Shown here: piece by piece, positions 56,606-64,000 of the stretch | Numbering within the stretch: the stretch's first letter is position 1 | Layout of the letters: each line of letters starts with the position of its first letter | From: an uncultured Tenacibaculum sp. | GTDB lineage: Bacteria; Bacteroidota; Bacteroidia; Flavobacteriales; Flavobacteriaceae | NCBI GenBank assembly: GCA_947492185.1 | Contig: CANLMR010000002.1 | Span: 310,001-374,000 of the forward strand | Length of the DNA: 64,000 nucleotides | Direction of reading: 5' to 3' | Position numbers and translations under genes: made by a program | Notes under the pieces: generated by a model | Database searches by the model: none | What the model was told of the DNA's origin: nothing | What the model saw: the letters and a program-made list of their open reading frames with translations, nothing else

Positions 56606-59320
56606 TTATAAATTGTAAACAAACCTAAATGTAATAAATCGGGGTTGTATGAAAGTTTCAGAGTTAAACACTGAAATGTTATTCGCACTGTTTCGCACCT
56701 GAGAATCAATATCTAGTAAGTTTGTCGCTTTGATTTCATATTCCCATTTTGCGTCTCTATCTTTTCTGTACGATATTGTTGCATCCCAATTTTGGAATGA
56801 CTGAGAATTTCCATCTCCTAAATCTTGATTTGTATACGTATAATTGGTTCTAAACGTAACCGCTTTCCATAAATACGCATCAAATTCTATAGATGGAGCA
56901 TTTGTTGTAAATGTTGTTTTTCTACTTCCTTGGTTATTAGTTGTTATACTATATCTATAACGTAAACTAACATTTGGAGCTTCTAAATAGTTTGTTCTTA
57001 CACCAGGTGTATATGTTTGTGTAAATCCTTCATTCAACGATTGAATTCCCTGAATAAACTGATTTATTTTACTGTAGTTTAAACTAACATTTAAACTTGT
57101 TCTAAACTTCCCAAATGTTCGTTGAACTCTACCAAATAAGTTCACATTCTCATCTGCAAAGTTAGAATTGAAAAATGTACTTGTACGAATTACATTTTCA
57201 AATGTAGTTAGACTTCGAATTTGATCAATATTATTTGAATAAGATGCTCTCGCAAATACGTTTGTATAGTTGAATAAATTAAAACTGCTGTAAAACAAAC
57301 TCAAATTATGTGATAAAGCATTCTGTAACTCTGGCTCACCAAATTGTATATTATTAAAATTATTGAATACTAACGCTTCTGCTAAACGAGTAACATCAGT
57401 AAATTGATTTCTCATTTCATATCTAAAGGTTAACGCTTCACTTTTCTTAAATTGAATTCTCGTTTCAAAATCTGGAAGTATTCTAAATAAATCCTCGCCA
57501 AATTCTTGACCAAATTGAGTATTTGTATTTCCGTAGGCATGTAATGAAAATCCTGGTGTTAATGTGAATTTTCCTGCTTTAACTCGATAATGAACTCCTA
57601 AATAAATATCGCTGAAATTATATTCAATATCATTAACAATTTTAGAATCATTGATAATTGGAGTTGGATTAAAAGCGGTTCCATCATTCAGAAATTGAAA
57701 TATATTCGAATTGAACTTTTGACTACTAATAATGGTTCCAAATGTTAAGTTGATATTACTCTTTGTATTGATCAAATTATAGTAATCTAACTTCGCATCC
57801 AATTGGTTTGACTTTATCCTTCTATTCTGATTGATGTTATAATTATCCTGCATCATATCCAATCCTAAAGCATCTGCTGTAGAATCGAAAGGATCTGTAT
57901 TTCCTGCTGTATTTGTTAAAACAGCGTTATAAAAAGGATCCTCGTTCTTGAATAAATGTTGCGCTTCAAAAGCGAATATATTAGTATCGTCCAAAGTATA
58001 GTAATAATTCAAATTCTGATTAATACTATATGGAGTTACTTCATCAAACTGGTTCGTATTTCCAATTACAGAAGAAAATAAATCTTGATCCTGAGTATCT
58101 TTCGAGATTCTAGCAATAACATCATAATCCATCTGGTTATTAACGTTTGGTTTGTATGAAGCGCTTAATTTTAATAATCCTTGATCTGAACGTTCTGTAC
58201 TCGATTGTTCTGTTGCTTCATCGGGAATCCCTAATTCTTCATTCGTATATTGAACAAAACTTGTTTCTCTAGATAAAATCCTGCTGTTATTATAGATAAG
58301 AAATCCACTTAAATCTAAGGTTGACTTTGGGGAATAACTAAAATTTGCTGTTGCCAAATTATTCTCAATCTTTAAAGCATTATTCTGATTTGTTAAGAAA
58401 TTAAGACTGTTATCTCCTAGGTTTATGCTAGTTCCACTACTTCTACTTGGAGCTCTAAAGCCACCGCCAAATCCTCGAATATCTCTTCTGTTTAAAGCAA
58501 CTTCTCCTATATTATTAACATCACCAATAAAATTAATACTGTATTTTGGACTATAATAGAAAAGTTTAGGTTGAACCAAATACAAGCCTTCATCTGGAGA
58601 AGAACCTCCACCAACGGTAACATTACCAAACCAGAAGTTTTCTTTTCCTTTTTTCAGTTTGATATTTAAAGCAACATTATCTTGGTTATTTCTAACACTA
58701 CTTAACTGCCCTACTTCAGCATAATTTCTTAATACCTGTATTTTATCTACAGCATTTGAAGGAATATTTTTTGTTGCTAGCTTCGTGTCTCCATCAAAAA
58801 AATCTTTCCCGTTAACCATGAGTTTATTTACAACCTTCCCTTCTACTTCAACTTGTCCGTCTTCATTAATTTCAACTCCGGGAAGTTTTTCAAGAACATC
58901 TTCAAGTTTTCTTTCTGTTCCGTTTTTAAAAGAATCTGCATTATAAATTAATGTATCGCCTTTTATTGTTACAGGCATTTCATAGGTAATCTCAACCTCG
59001 TCTAATGAATTATCAGGTTGCAATATAAAATCCTTAGTAACATTAGCTTCTTTTACCGAAATAACTTCTTCAAAAGTTTTCATTCCGATATAGCTTATCT
59101 GTATTTTATACGATTTATTCTTTTTTAATTTAAGTGAATATACACCTTTAGCATCTGTGATACCATAAGATTCTAAAACATTAGTTTCTTGATTTATTGC
59201 AATAATATTGGCTAAATCTAAAGGTGATTTTAAAGTATCTCTAACTACACCTTTCATAGTGATTTGACTAAAAACACTGGTAAGGGCAAATAAGAAAAAT
59301 AGAAAAGTAATTTTCTTCAT
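56606..59320 (-). CDS. TonB-dependent-receptor-like outer membrane protein with carboxypeptidase-type N-domain
   Basis: A 904-residue protein. After the signal peptide (1-18, ending VFSQ) is a CarboxypepD_reg-like module (about 20-95, GVVRDTLKSPLDLANIIAI, GVYSLKLKKNKSYKIQISYIGM), then a plug region (about 120-215, ALEDVLEKLPGVEI-like, VMVNGKDFFDGD) and a 22-strand-type barrel to the final FRFVYNL. It belongs to the outer membrane beta-barrel family common in Bacteroidota; the cargo is unknown. Follows the GLPGLI gene by 37 nt; no SusD partner. Confidence 0.9.
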   Translation of the reverse strand: MKKITFLFFLFALTSVFSQITMKGVVRDTLKSPLDLANIIAINQETNVLESYGITDAKGVYSLKLKKNKSYKIQISYIGMKTFEEVISVKEANVTKDFILQPDNSLDEVEITYEMPVTIKGDTLIYNADSFKNGTERKLEDVLEKLPGVEINEDGQVEVEGKVVNKLMVNGKDFFDGDTKLATKNIPSNAVDKIQVLRNYAEVGQLSSVRNNQDNVALNIKLKKGKENFWFGNVTVGGGSSPDEGLYLVQPKLFYYSPKYSINFIGDVNNIGEVALNRRDIRGFGGGFRAPSRSSGTSINLGDNSLNFLTNQNNALKIENNLATANFSYSPKSTLDLSGFLIYNNSRILSRETSFVQYTNEELGIPDEATEQSSTERSDQGLLKLSASYKPNVNNQMDYDVIARISKDTQDQDLFSSVIGNTNQFDEVTPYSINQNLNYYYTLDDTNIFAFEAQHLFKNEDPFYNAVLTNTAGNTDPFDSTADALGLDMMQDNYNINQNRRIKSNQLDAKLDYYNLINTKSNINLTFGTIISSQKFNSNIFQFLNDGTAFNPTPIINDSKIVNDIEYNFSDIYLGVHYRVKAGKFTLTPGFSLHAYGNTNTQFGQEFGEDLFRILPDFETRIQFKKSEALTFRYEMRNQFTDVTRLAEALVFNNFNNIQFGEPELQNALSHNLSLFYSSFNLFNYTNVFARASYSNNIDQIRSLTTFENVIRTSTFFNSNFADENVNLFGRVQRTFGKFRTSLNVSLNYSKINQFIQGIQSLNEGFTQTYTPGVRTNYLEAPNVSLRYRYSITTNNQGSRKTTFTTNAPSIEFDAYLWKAVTFRTNYTYTNQDLGDGNSQSFQNWDATISYRKDRDAKWEYEIKATNLLDIDSQVRNSANNISVFNSETFIQPRFITFRFVYNL

Positions 59321-59357
59321 GATGAATAGTTTGATCGAAATTTATGTAGATTAAAAA

Positions 59358-60188
59358 TTAGCGTCTTCTCCTTCCTCTGTTATTTCTCATTTCTATCATC
59401 TTTCCTTTAATAACTTCTTGATAAGCTAGTTTTGTGATTTCTTTTCCTTTCTCAGGAGCTTCTATCTCAATTTTATCTTTTGGGTTTATAACTACTTTAG
59501 AACATAGCATAACTCTATTTCCTGCAGTCACTTCTAAAATTAATCCTGGTAACCCCCAGTATTCTCCAGGTCCATGACTTACAGGAATTTGTGGTGTATA
59601 CCAAGCCTCAACTATAGTCATTTCAATTTGAGGTTCAATATTATTCCCTAAAGAATCTTTCTTTTTCTCTGCTTTTCTCAAATCACTCCATGCAAAGTCA
59701 TACCAAGTTAATTCCTTTGATGGTATAGAAGCAGTAGCTTTAAAACATAGATAATTTCCTATCTTCTTAGACTCTTTTTCAATTTTCCATTCAATTTTCT
59801 GAAGTTTATCTTTGACTAAGAAACGTTTTCCATAAAACTCCTGACTCTGAACCAATTCATTGTCCTGTACATTTTTATATTGATTTCCTTGAGTAAAGTT
59901 TTTACCCCAAGAATCTGTAGCTCCTGAAATAGCATCTATCTTCTCCTCTTCCATGAAATATGATTCTTTCTTATTAAAGTTTAATACATATTCCTTTTCT
60001 AATCTATTTTTTAAACGAGCTTTAATTTGTTTTTTCTGAGCCTCACTCATTCTTGCTCCCCATCTTCCTAATTCCATTTTAGATTTTGAAAAATAAATAG
60101 CTTTCCCTTGAAATTGTTGGATTTCTTCTGGTTTAGTAAAAGACAATATTATTATGATTCCCAGAAGTTTTAGAATAGTTGATCTCAT
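59358..60188 (-). CDS. GLPGLI family exported protein
   Basis: A 276-residue protein with a signal peptide-like N-terminus (about 1-19) and the family-defining GLPGLI at 212-217, in HGPGEYWGLPGLILEVTAGN. The family is known only from Bacteroidota and is often next to TonB-type receptors, as here, where it lies first in the pair. It probably partners the receptor at the outer membrane, as inferred from linkage. Ends in an arginine-rich tail (NNRGRRRR). Confidence 0.9.
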   Translation of the reverse strand: MRSTILKLLGIIIILSFTKPEEIQQFQGKAIYFSKSKMELGRWGARMSEAQKKQIKARLKNRLEKEYVLNFNKKESYFMEEEKIDAISGATDSWGKNFTQGNQYKNVQDNELVQSQEFYGKRFLVKDKLQKIEWKIEKESKKIGNYLCFKATASIPSKELTWYDFAWSDLRKAEKKKDSLGNNIEPQIEMTIVEAWYTPQIPVSHGPGEYWGLPGLILEVTAGNRVMLCSKVVINPKDKIEIEAPEKGKEITKLAYQEVIKGKMIEMRNNRGRRRR

Positions 60189-60208
60189 ATTTTGTTAGTT
60201 TTGTTTAA

Positions 60209-60216
60209 CAAATATA
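60209..60216 (-). promoter_or_regulatory. -7 element of the GLPGLI-receptor operon
   Basis: On the minus strand TATATTTG is an exact TAnnTTTG match with about 20 nt to the start at 60188. No TTG is visible at the usual -33 spacing. Confidence 0.55.
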
Positions 60217-60328
60217 CGAATTAACTAAACAGAAAAGTTTTATTTATTAAAGTTTTAACAATCTTCTACTTAAACCCAATAATTTCAACTTATAATAAAA
60301 ATTTTATATTCGCATAAACTACAACAAA

Positions 60329-61591
60329 ATGGAGACTAATCTAACTAAAAAAGCTTCTTCTAAACATTGGCTTCAACGACTAAAGGATGAAAGTTGGGAA
60401 GCTGAGTTATTAGTATCTGCAGTAGCTATATTTGGTACGTTTAAATTGTTTGGTATAATTAATTGGGTCACAAATAAGTTTATCGATATAATAGACCCAA
60501 GTTTGCATTTAGCAGCCTATATGGTGGTTTTTTTTGGGTTATTTGCTATTAGTATTTTGGCCTCAATGTTTGTAATACACTTTTGTTTACGAGCATATTG
60601 GATAGGATTAGTTGGTTTAAATTCTGTTTTTCCTGATTATAGTATAAAAGACAGTGCTTATTCAAAAATATATACCGAAAAAATAGTATCTATTTTACCT
60701 AAAGTAAAAGACTCTATTGAAAAGGTTGATGAATTATGTAGTGTAATTTTCTCTTCAGCATTCACCTTTTTATTAATTTATGCCAATGCAGCCATAATTT
60801 TTAGCATTTATTTATTCTTTTATAATGCTTTCTCAGATAGTATTCCTAAGGCATTGTTACTAATTCCAGCATACATTTTTAGTTTTTTAATTGTATTACA
60901 AATGGGGAGCGCTATTTATGCTAATCTTAAGGCAAATCATGAAAAGTATAAAGTTCAAATTTTTGCATTTAAAATAAATAATTTAGTCTCAGCTATTATG
61001 TTCGGGCCTTTATACAGATCTATACTTCAAGTAAGTATGGTATTTGGGTCCAACTTTAAAAAGAAGAAAAAGTTAGTGTTCTTAATGATAGTTTTTGTTT
61101 TAAGTGGAGCCTTTGCCTCTTTCTATCAGATTGATCAAACAAATATTTTATATCTGGTAAATCCAAAAAAATATTTTAAAAAAAAATTAATTCGACCTAG
61201 TTACTACAAAACAAATAATGAGCAAATTTCTTATTTACTGAATCCTGAAATAGAGTCTGACAAAATTGATAGCCAATTAATGAAAGTATTCATTCCTCTT
61301 TTTAAATACGAAAATAAGATTAGAAGAAAGTTATGTAATTATACTTCAGAAGATTTAAAACGTGAAAATAGTAATGAAATAATAGATGAATGTTATAAAA
61401 AATACATTTCAATACAAGTAAATAACGAAATATTAGTTACAGATTATTTACGCGTTTTACATGGAAGAACCAATCAATTTGGGCTTGTAACATACATAAA
61501 TACTAACGATTTTAAAGTAGGAAAAAACATCATTTCTATTACAAAAGGAACCAATAATAACTGGGAAATTCCATTTTTTCTAGAAAAATAG
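60329..61591 (+). CDS. Multi-pass membrane protein of unknown function
   Basis: A 420-residue protein with about five hydrophobic segments (near 24-45, 58-92, 141-165, 171-195 and 244-262), a basic cytoplasmic patch, then a soluble C-terminal domain of about 150 residues (about 270-420) with a cysteine pair (C338, C355) and a final beta-rich stretch. I do not recognise the family. A TATATTCG -7-like element at 60305-60312 precedes it. Ends six nt before the tetR promoter region, so it is a separate unit. Confidence 0.8.
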   Translation: METNLTKKASSKHWLQRLKDESWEAELLVSAVAIFGTFKLFGIINWVTNKFIDIIDPSLHLAAYMVVFFGLFAISILASMFVIHFCLRAYWIGLVGLNSVFPDYSIKDSAYSKIYTEKIVSILPKVKDSIEKVDELCSVIFSSAFTFLLIYANAAIIFSIYLFFYNAFSDSIPKALLLIPAYIFSFLIVLQMGSAIYANLKANHEKYKVQIFAFKINNLVSAIMFGPLYRSILQVSMVFGSNFKKKKKLVFLMIVFVLSGAFASFYQIDQTNILYLVNPKKYFKKKLIRPSYYKTNNEQISYLLNPEIESDKIDSQLMKVFIPLFKYENKIRRKLCNYTSEDLKRENSNEIIDECYKKYISIQVNNEILVTDYLRVLHGRTNQFGLVTYINTNDFKVGKNIISITKGTNNNWEIPFFLEK

Positions 61592-61606
61592 ACAGACTTG
61601 TCTATT
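61587..61606. promoter_or_regulatory. TetR-type operator, site 1 (tetR promoter)
   Basis: AATAGACA-GACT-TGTCTATT is a perfect eight-base inverted repeat with a four-base centre. It lies just upstream of the -7 element TATCTTTG (61613-61620) of the tetR gene. Seventeen of its 20 bases recur at site 2 (62195-62214), so both genes are probably repressed by the same protein. Confidence 0.8.
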
Positions 61607-61612
61607 TTTTTA

Positions 61613-61620
61613 TATCTTTG
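61613..61620 (+). promoter_or_regulatory. -7 element of tetR
   Basis: TATCTTTG is an exact TAnnTTTG match, four bases before the GTG at 61625, so the mRNA is probably leaderless. The operator overlaps the upstream part of this promoter. Confidence 0.65.
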
Positions 61621-61624
61621 TAGT

Positions 61625-62179
61625 GTGAAACGAGATGTACGGCAACATATTATTATAACAGCTTCAACTCTATTCTATAGAAATGGATACAATTCTACAG
61701 GAATAAATGAAATTATATCTGAATCGGGAATAGCTAAGGCAACCTTGTACAATCACTTCAAATCTAAAGAAGATATCTGTCTCGCATATTTAAGATACAA
61801 ACATTCAAAATTCACATACGATATAAAAGAATTTTGTTTATCCAAAAATAAAGGGCAAGATCAAGTACTAGCTGTATTTGATTTTTTAGGATTATTCTTT
61901 AAAGAAAAAGATTTTAACGGATGTTGGTGTATTAAAACGGTTTCAGAAATTCCTAAGGAAAATGAGAGAATTAGAAGTGAAATTCAAACCCAAAAAAATC
62001 AATTAATTGATTTTATAGGTAATTTAATTATTGATAATTTGGATATTTCTCAACCTGAAACTGAAATACTAGCTAAACAAATTTACCTATTATACGAAAG
62101 TGCAGTTGCTGAAAGCCATTTGCATCAAGATCAATGGCCAATTGATCAAGCTAAAGGAATTTGTCAAAAAATAATTTAA
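61625..62179 (+). CDS. TetR/AcrR family transcriptional regulator
   Basis: A 184-residue repressor counted from GTG 61625 (KRDVRQHIIITASTLFYRNGYNSTGINEIISESGIAKATLYNHFKSKEDICLAY), the classical TetR helix-turn-helix, with a ligand-binding helical bundle behind it. A longer frame from TTG 61598 would lie across the operator and promoter, and is rejected. It lies upstream of the SDR gene on the same strand; a copy of its presumed operator precedes both genes. Ligand unknown. Confidence 0.92.
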   Translation: MKRDVRQHIIITASTLFYRNGYNSTGINEIISESGIAKATLYNHFKSKEDICLAYLRYKHSKFTYDIKEFCLSKNKGQDQVLAVFDFLGLFFKEKDFNGCWCIKTVSEIPKENERIRSEIQTQKNQLIDFIGNLIIDNLDISQPETEILAKQIYLLYESAVAESHLHQDQWPIDQAKGICQKII

Positions 62180-62194
62180 AAAAATTTAAGTCAA

Positions 62195-62214
62195 AAAAGA
62201 CAGACCTGTCTGTT
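62195..62214. promoter_or_regulatory. TetR-type operator, site 2 (SDR promoter)
   Basis: AAAAGACAGACCTGTCTGTT has the same core as site 1 (AGACAGAC then TGTCT) with only three substitutions. It lies 24 bp before the SDR ATG. Confidence 0.75.
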
Positions 62215-62237
62215 CATTTAATAATTAAATATATAAC

Positions 62238-62984
62238 ATGAATAATTTTAATAATAAAGTAGCCATCGTTGTGGGTGGTACAAGCGGAATCGGTTATGCA
62301 ACTACTCAACAATTACTTAATGAAGGTACTACAGTTCATATTGTAGGAAGAAGTATTGACAAAGTAGCAGATCAAAACAATCTGGTAAAACATAAAATAG
62401 ATATTACTAATAGAAATGATGTTTCTGAATTAATAAACAAAATCAATGAACTTGAAAACGTTGATTACCTTGTTAACGCATCTGGTATATTTGGGCCAAA
62501 GCCTTTCTTAGATCATACTATTGAAGATTATGATTCTTATTTAGATTTAAACAGAGGATTTTTCTTCATTACACAAGCTGCAGCTAAAAAAATGAAAGAA
62601 ACAAATGGAGGAGCTATCGTAAATGTTGGTTCTATGTGGGCAAAACAAGCAGTTAAAGCTACTCCTTCCTCTGCATATTCTATGCAAAAAGCTGGATTAC
62701 ATTCACTAACTCAACATTTAGCTATGGAATTGGCAGATTATAATATTAGAGTAAATGCTGTATCCCCTGCTGTTGTTCAAACACCAGTTTACCATGGAGT
62801 ATTTGGAAGTAAAAGTGCAGCCGATGAAGCTTTAGAAGGATTCAATGCTTTTCATCCAATAGGAAGAAATGGGTTAGCTGATGATGTTGCAAATAGTATT
62901 ACTTTCCTACTGTCTGACAAATCTTCTTGGGTAACAGGTGCAATCTGGGATGTTGATGGTGGTGTAATTGCAGGAAGGAACTAA
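62238..62984 (+). CDS. SDR-family NAD(P)-dependent oxidoreductase
   Basis: A 248-residue classical short-chain dehydrogenase. The cofactor motif is GGTSGIG (13-19), NASG near 80-83, and the catalytic S132, Y147 and K151 (SAYSMQKAG) are intact; the C-terminus has the usual [11 protein letters not shown]. Substrate unknown. Probably the target of the adjacent TetR repressor, suggesting a detoxification or aldehyde/ketone reduction role, which is inference. Confidence 0.94.
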   Translation: MNNFNNKVAIVVGGTSGIGYATTQQLLNEGTTVHIVGRSIDKVADQNNLVKHKIDITNRNDVSELINKINELENVDYLVNASGIFGPKPFLDHTIEDYDSYLDLNRGFFFITQAAAKKMKETNGGAIVNVGSMWAKQAVKATPSSAYSMQKAGLHSLTQHLAMELADYNIRVNAVSPAVVQTPVYHGVFGSKSAADEALEGFNAFHPIGRNGLADDVANSITFLLSDKSSWVTGAIWDVDGGVIAGRN

Positions 62985-63034
62985 AAATATAATTGAGGTA
63001 TTTAACTTAATTGAGAAAGAAATTAAATTATAAA

Positions 63035-63064
63035 AAAGGTTAGATTTTAATTAATCTAACCTTT
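63035..63064. terminator. Bidirectional terminator between SDR and small acidic protein genes
   Basis: AAAGGTTAGATT (63035-63046) and AATCTAACCTTT (63053-63064) make a perfect 12-base stem around a six-base loop, with T-runs on the minus side and T-rich sequence on the plus side. Confidence 0.88.
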
Positions 63065-63069
63065 ATATT

Positions 63070-63294
63070 TTAGTCTAATCCTTCCATTTCAGAATCATAG
63101 AATTGACCTGCTTGTTCTATTAAGCTTTCTAATTCATTTGCAAGCTCTTGCTCATTCTCCCCTTCTAAGTCTTCAAACCACTCTACTTCATCATCTTTCA
63201 AATTGATTAAAAAACGTGGATATTCGGTGTGTAATACGAAAATATCTTCTGGATGATTACTATTATCCGCTAATAAAAATTTAGGTAAGTTCAT
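63070..63294 (-). CDS. Small acidic conserved hypothetical protein
   Basis: A 74-residue, strongly acidic protein (MNLPKFLLADNSNHPEDIFVLHTEYPRFLINLKDDEVEWFEDLEGE...), with no signal peptide or membrane segment. I recognise no named domain. Its start lies inside the end of the MATE gene (14-base overlap), so translation is coupled to the exporter. Function unknown. Confidence 0.75.
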   Translation of the reverse strand: MNLPKFLLADNSNHPEDIFVLHTEYPRFLINLKDDEVEWFEDLEGENEQELANELESLIEQAGQFYDSEMEGLD

Positions 63295-64000
63295 TATGTT
63301 TTGTTTTAATCAATTTTTGTGTTAAGTAATTGAATCGCAAAAATAGTAATATTGATGCAGAAGTTAGGCCTGCTAATAATCCTAACCAAATTCCAAAGCT
63401 TCCATAAGCTTCTTCTCTTCCTAAAAAGTAACTTACAGGAAATCCAATTAACCAATAGGATATAAATGTAATTAATGTTGGTATAGCAACATCCTGTAAT
63501 CCTCTTAATGCTCCAAGAACCATTACTTGAATACTGTCACTTATTTGAAAGAACGCTGCAGCTATTAATAATGTAGAGGCGATTTTAATTACTTCCATGT
63601 TATCTGTATAGTTCTTAGCGTCATTCAAATCAACATAAATATTAGGCAAACTTTTATGGAATACAAAGAAAATAATTGCGAATCCGATTGCTAATAACAC
63701 TCCAAGAAAAAAAATTGAAAATGCTATTCTTCGCAACTCTATATAATTTTGCAATCCTTTCTGATTTCCAACTCTAACCATTGCAGCAACACTTAATCCC
63801 ATAGCGATCATAAAGGTCATTGAAGATAAATTCAATGCAATTTGATTCGCAGCCTGAGGATTTTTACCTAACAATCCACTTAACCAAATAGCAGCGGTAA
63901 AAATGGCAACTTCGAAGAACATTTGCATTGCACTTGGAGCTCCCAATCCTATTATTTTCTTCAACATTACACTATCTAACACAAACAGTTTAATATTAGT
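63281..64000 (-). CDS. MATE-family efflux protein, C-terminal half (5' end beyond window)
   Basis: 239 residues of an open frame that continues past the right edge. It has about six hydrophobic segments and the features of the second half of MATE exporters: LKKIIGLGAPSAMQMFFEVAIFTAAIWLSGLLG, LNLSSMTFMIAMGLSVAAMVRVGNQKG, SDSIQVMVLGALRGLQDVAIPT and FLGREEAYGSFGIWLGL. MATE proteins export cationic drugs or metabolites against sodium or proton gradients. A full protein has about 450 residues, so roughly half is missing. Confidence 0.9.
   Translation of the reverse strand, partial: TNIKLFVLDSVMLKKIIGLGAPSAMQMFFEVAIFTAAIWLSGLLGKNPQAANQIALNLSSMTFMIAMGLSVAAMVRVGNQKGLQNYIELRRIAFSIFFLGVLLAIGFAIIFFVFHKSLPNIYVDLNDAKNYTDNMEVIKIASTLLIAAAFFQISDSIQVMVLGALRGLQDVAIPTLITFISYWLIGFPVSYFLGREEAYGSFGIWLGLLAGLTSASILLFLRFNYLTQKLIKTKHNELT

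Overview
The window looks like chromosomal DNA of a marine-type member of the Flavobacteriaceae (Bacteroidota), in the Tenacibaculum/Polaribacter range. This rests on low G+C, on Bacteroidota promoters (TTG, 17-23 nt, TAnnTTTG) in front of many genes, and on family signatures such as GLPGLI, DUF4835, the bamD-rpoZ-coaBC-recN cluster, a DUF2795 protein, a long SecA without a zinc tail and a zeaxanthin-type crt operon. I saw no rRNA, tRNA, CRISPR array, prophage or insertion sequence. Species assignment is inference.

Region by region. 1-5.9 kb: a carotenoid operon on the minus strand (crtI, crtB, crtZ and a lycopene cyclase cut by the window edge) lies behind a MerR-family regulator with a CarH/LitR-like B12 domain. 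Divergent from the regulator is an ECF sigma factor followed by a membrane protein and an outer-membrane protein gene. 5.9-13.7 kb: threonine aldolase, a large zinc metalloprotease, prfB without a frameshift site, an ArsC-like protein and an M16 peptidase. 13.8-22.1 kb: a compact glycan locus with a sugar MFS transporter, glycosylasparaginase and GH92 mannosidase on one strand, and GH20 hexosaminidase plus CutC on the other. Together these fit breakdown of N-glycans or glycoasparagine.

22.1-31 kb: a degenerate palindromic repeat, a GT2/DUF3050 pair, then a seven-gene envelope and housekeeping operon (bamD, rpoZ, coaBC, DUF4835, recN, TPR, fabI), and ferritin. 31-40.6 kb: dapA, a DoxX-like protein, three tandem YhhN-like membrane proteins behind ligA and a DinB-like gene, a long-form GAPDH, a small free-standing gene with a double-glycine leader (the best novelty candidate), and an HtrA protease. 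40.7-48 kb: dapF-GNAT-mltG, a secreted lytic-enzyme-like protein, the dnaA-LMW phosphatase-rsmI operon, a thioesterase, a cobalamin adenosyltransferase and a DUF2795 protein. 48-56.5 kb: secA, an LpxH-like phosphoesterase with a MurG-like glycosyltransferase, ung, and a MutS2 without an Smr domain.

56.6-64 kb: a GLPGLI protein with its TonB-type barrel, an unknown multi-pass membrane protein, a TetR regulator and an SDR oxidoreductase sharing a near-identical palindromic operator, a small acidic protein, and the C-terminal half of a MATE exporter cut by the window end. Several start codons were moved from the longest open frame (dapA, gap, dapF, ung, tetR), because family alignment or promoter position made the longer frame implausible.
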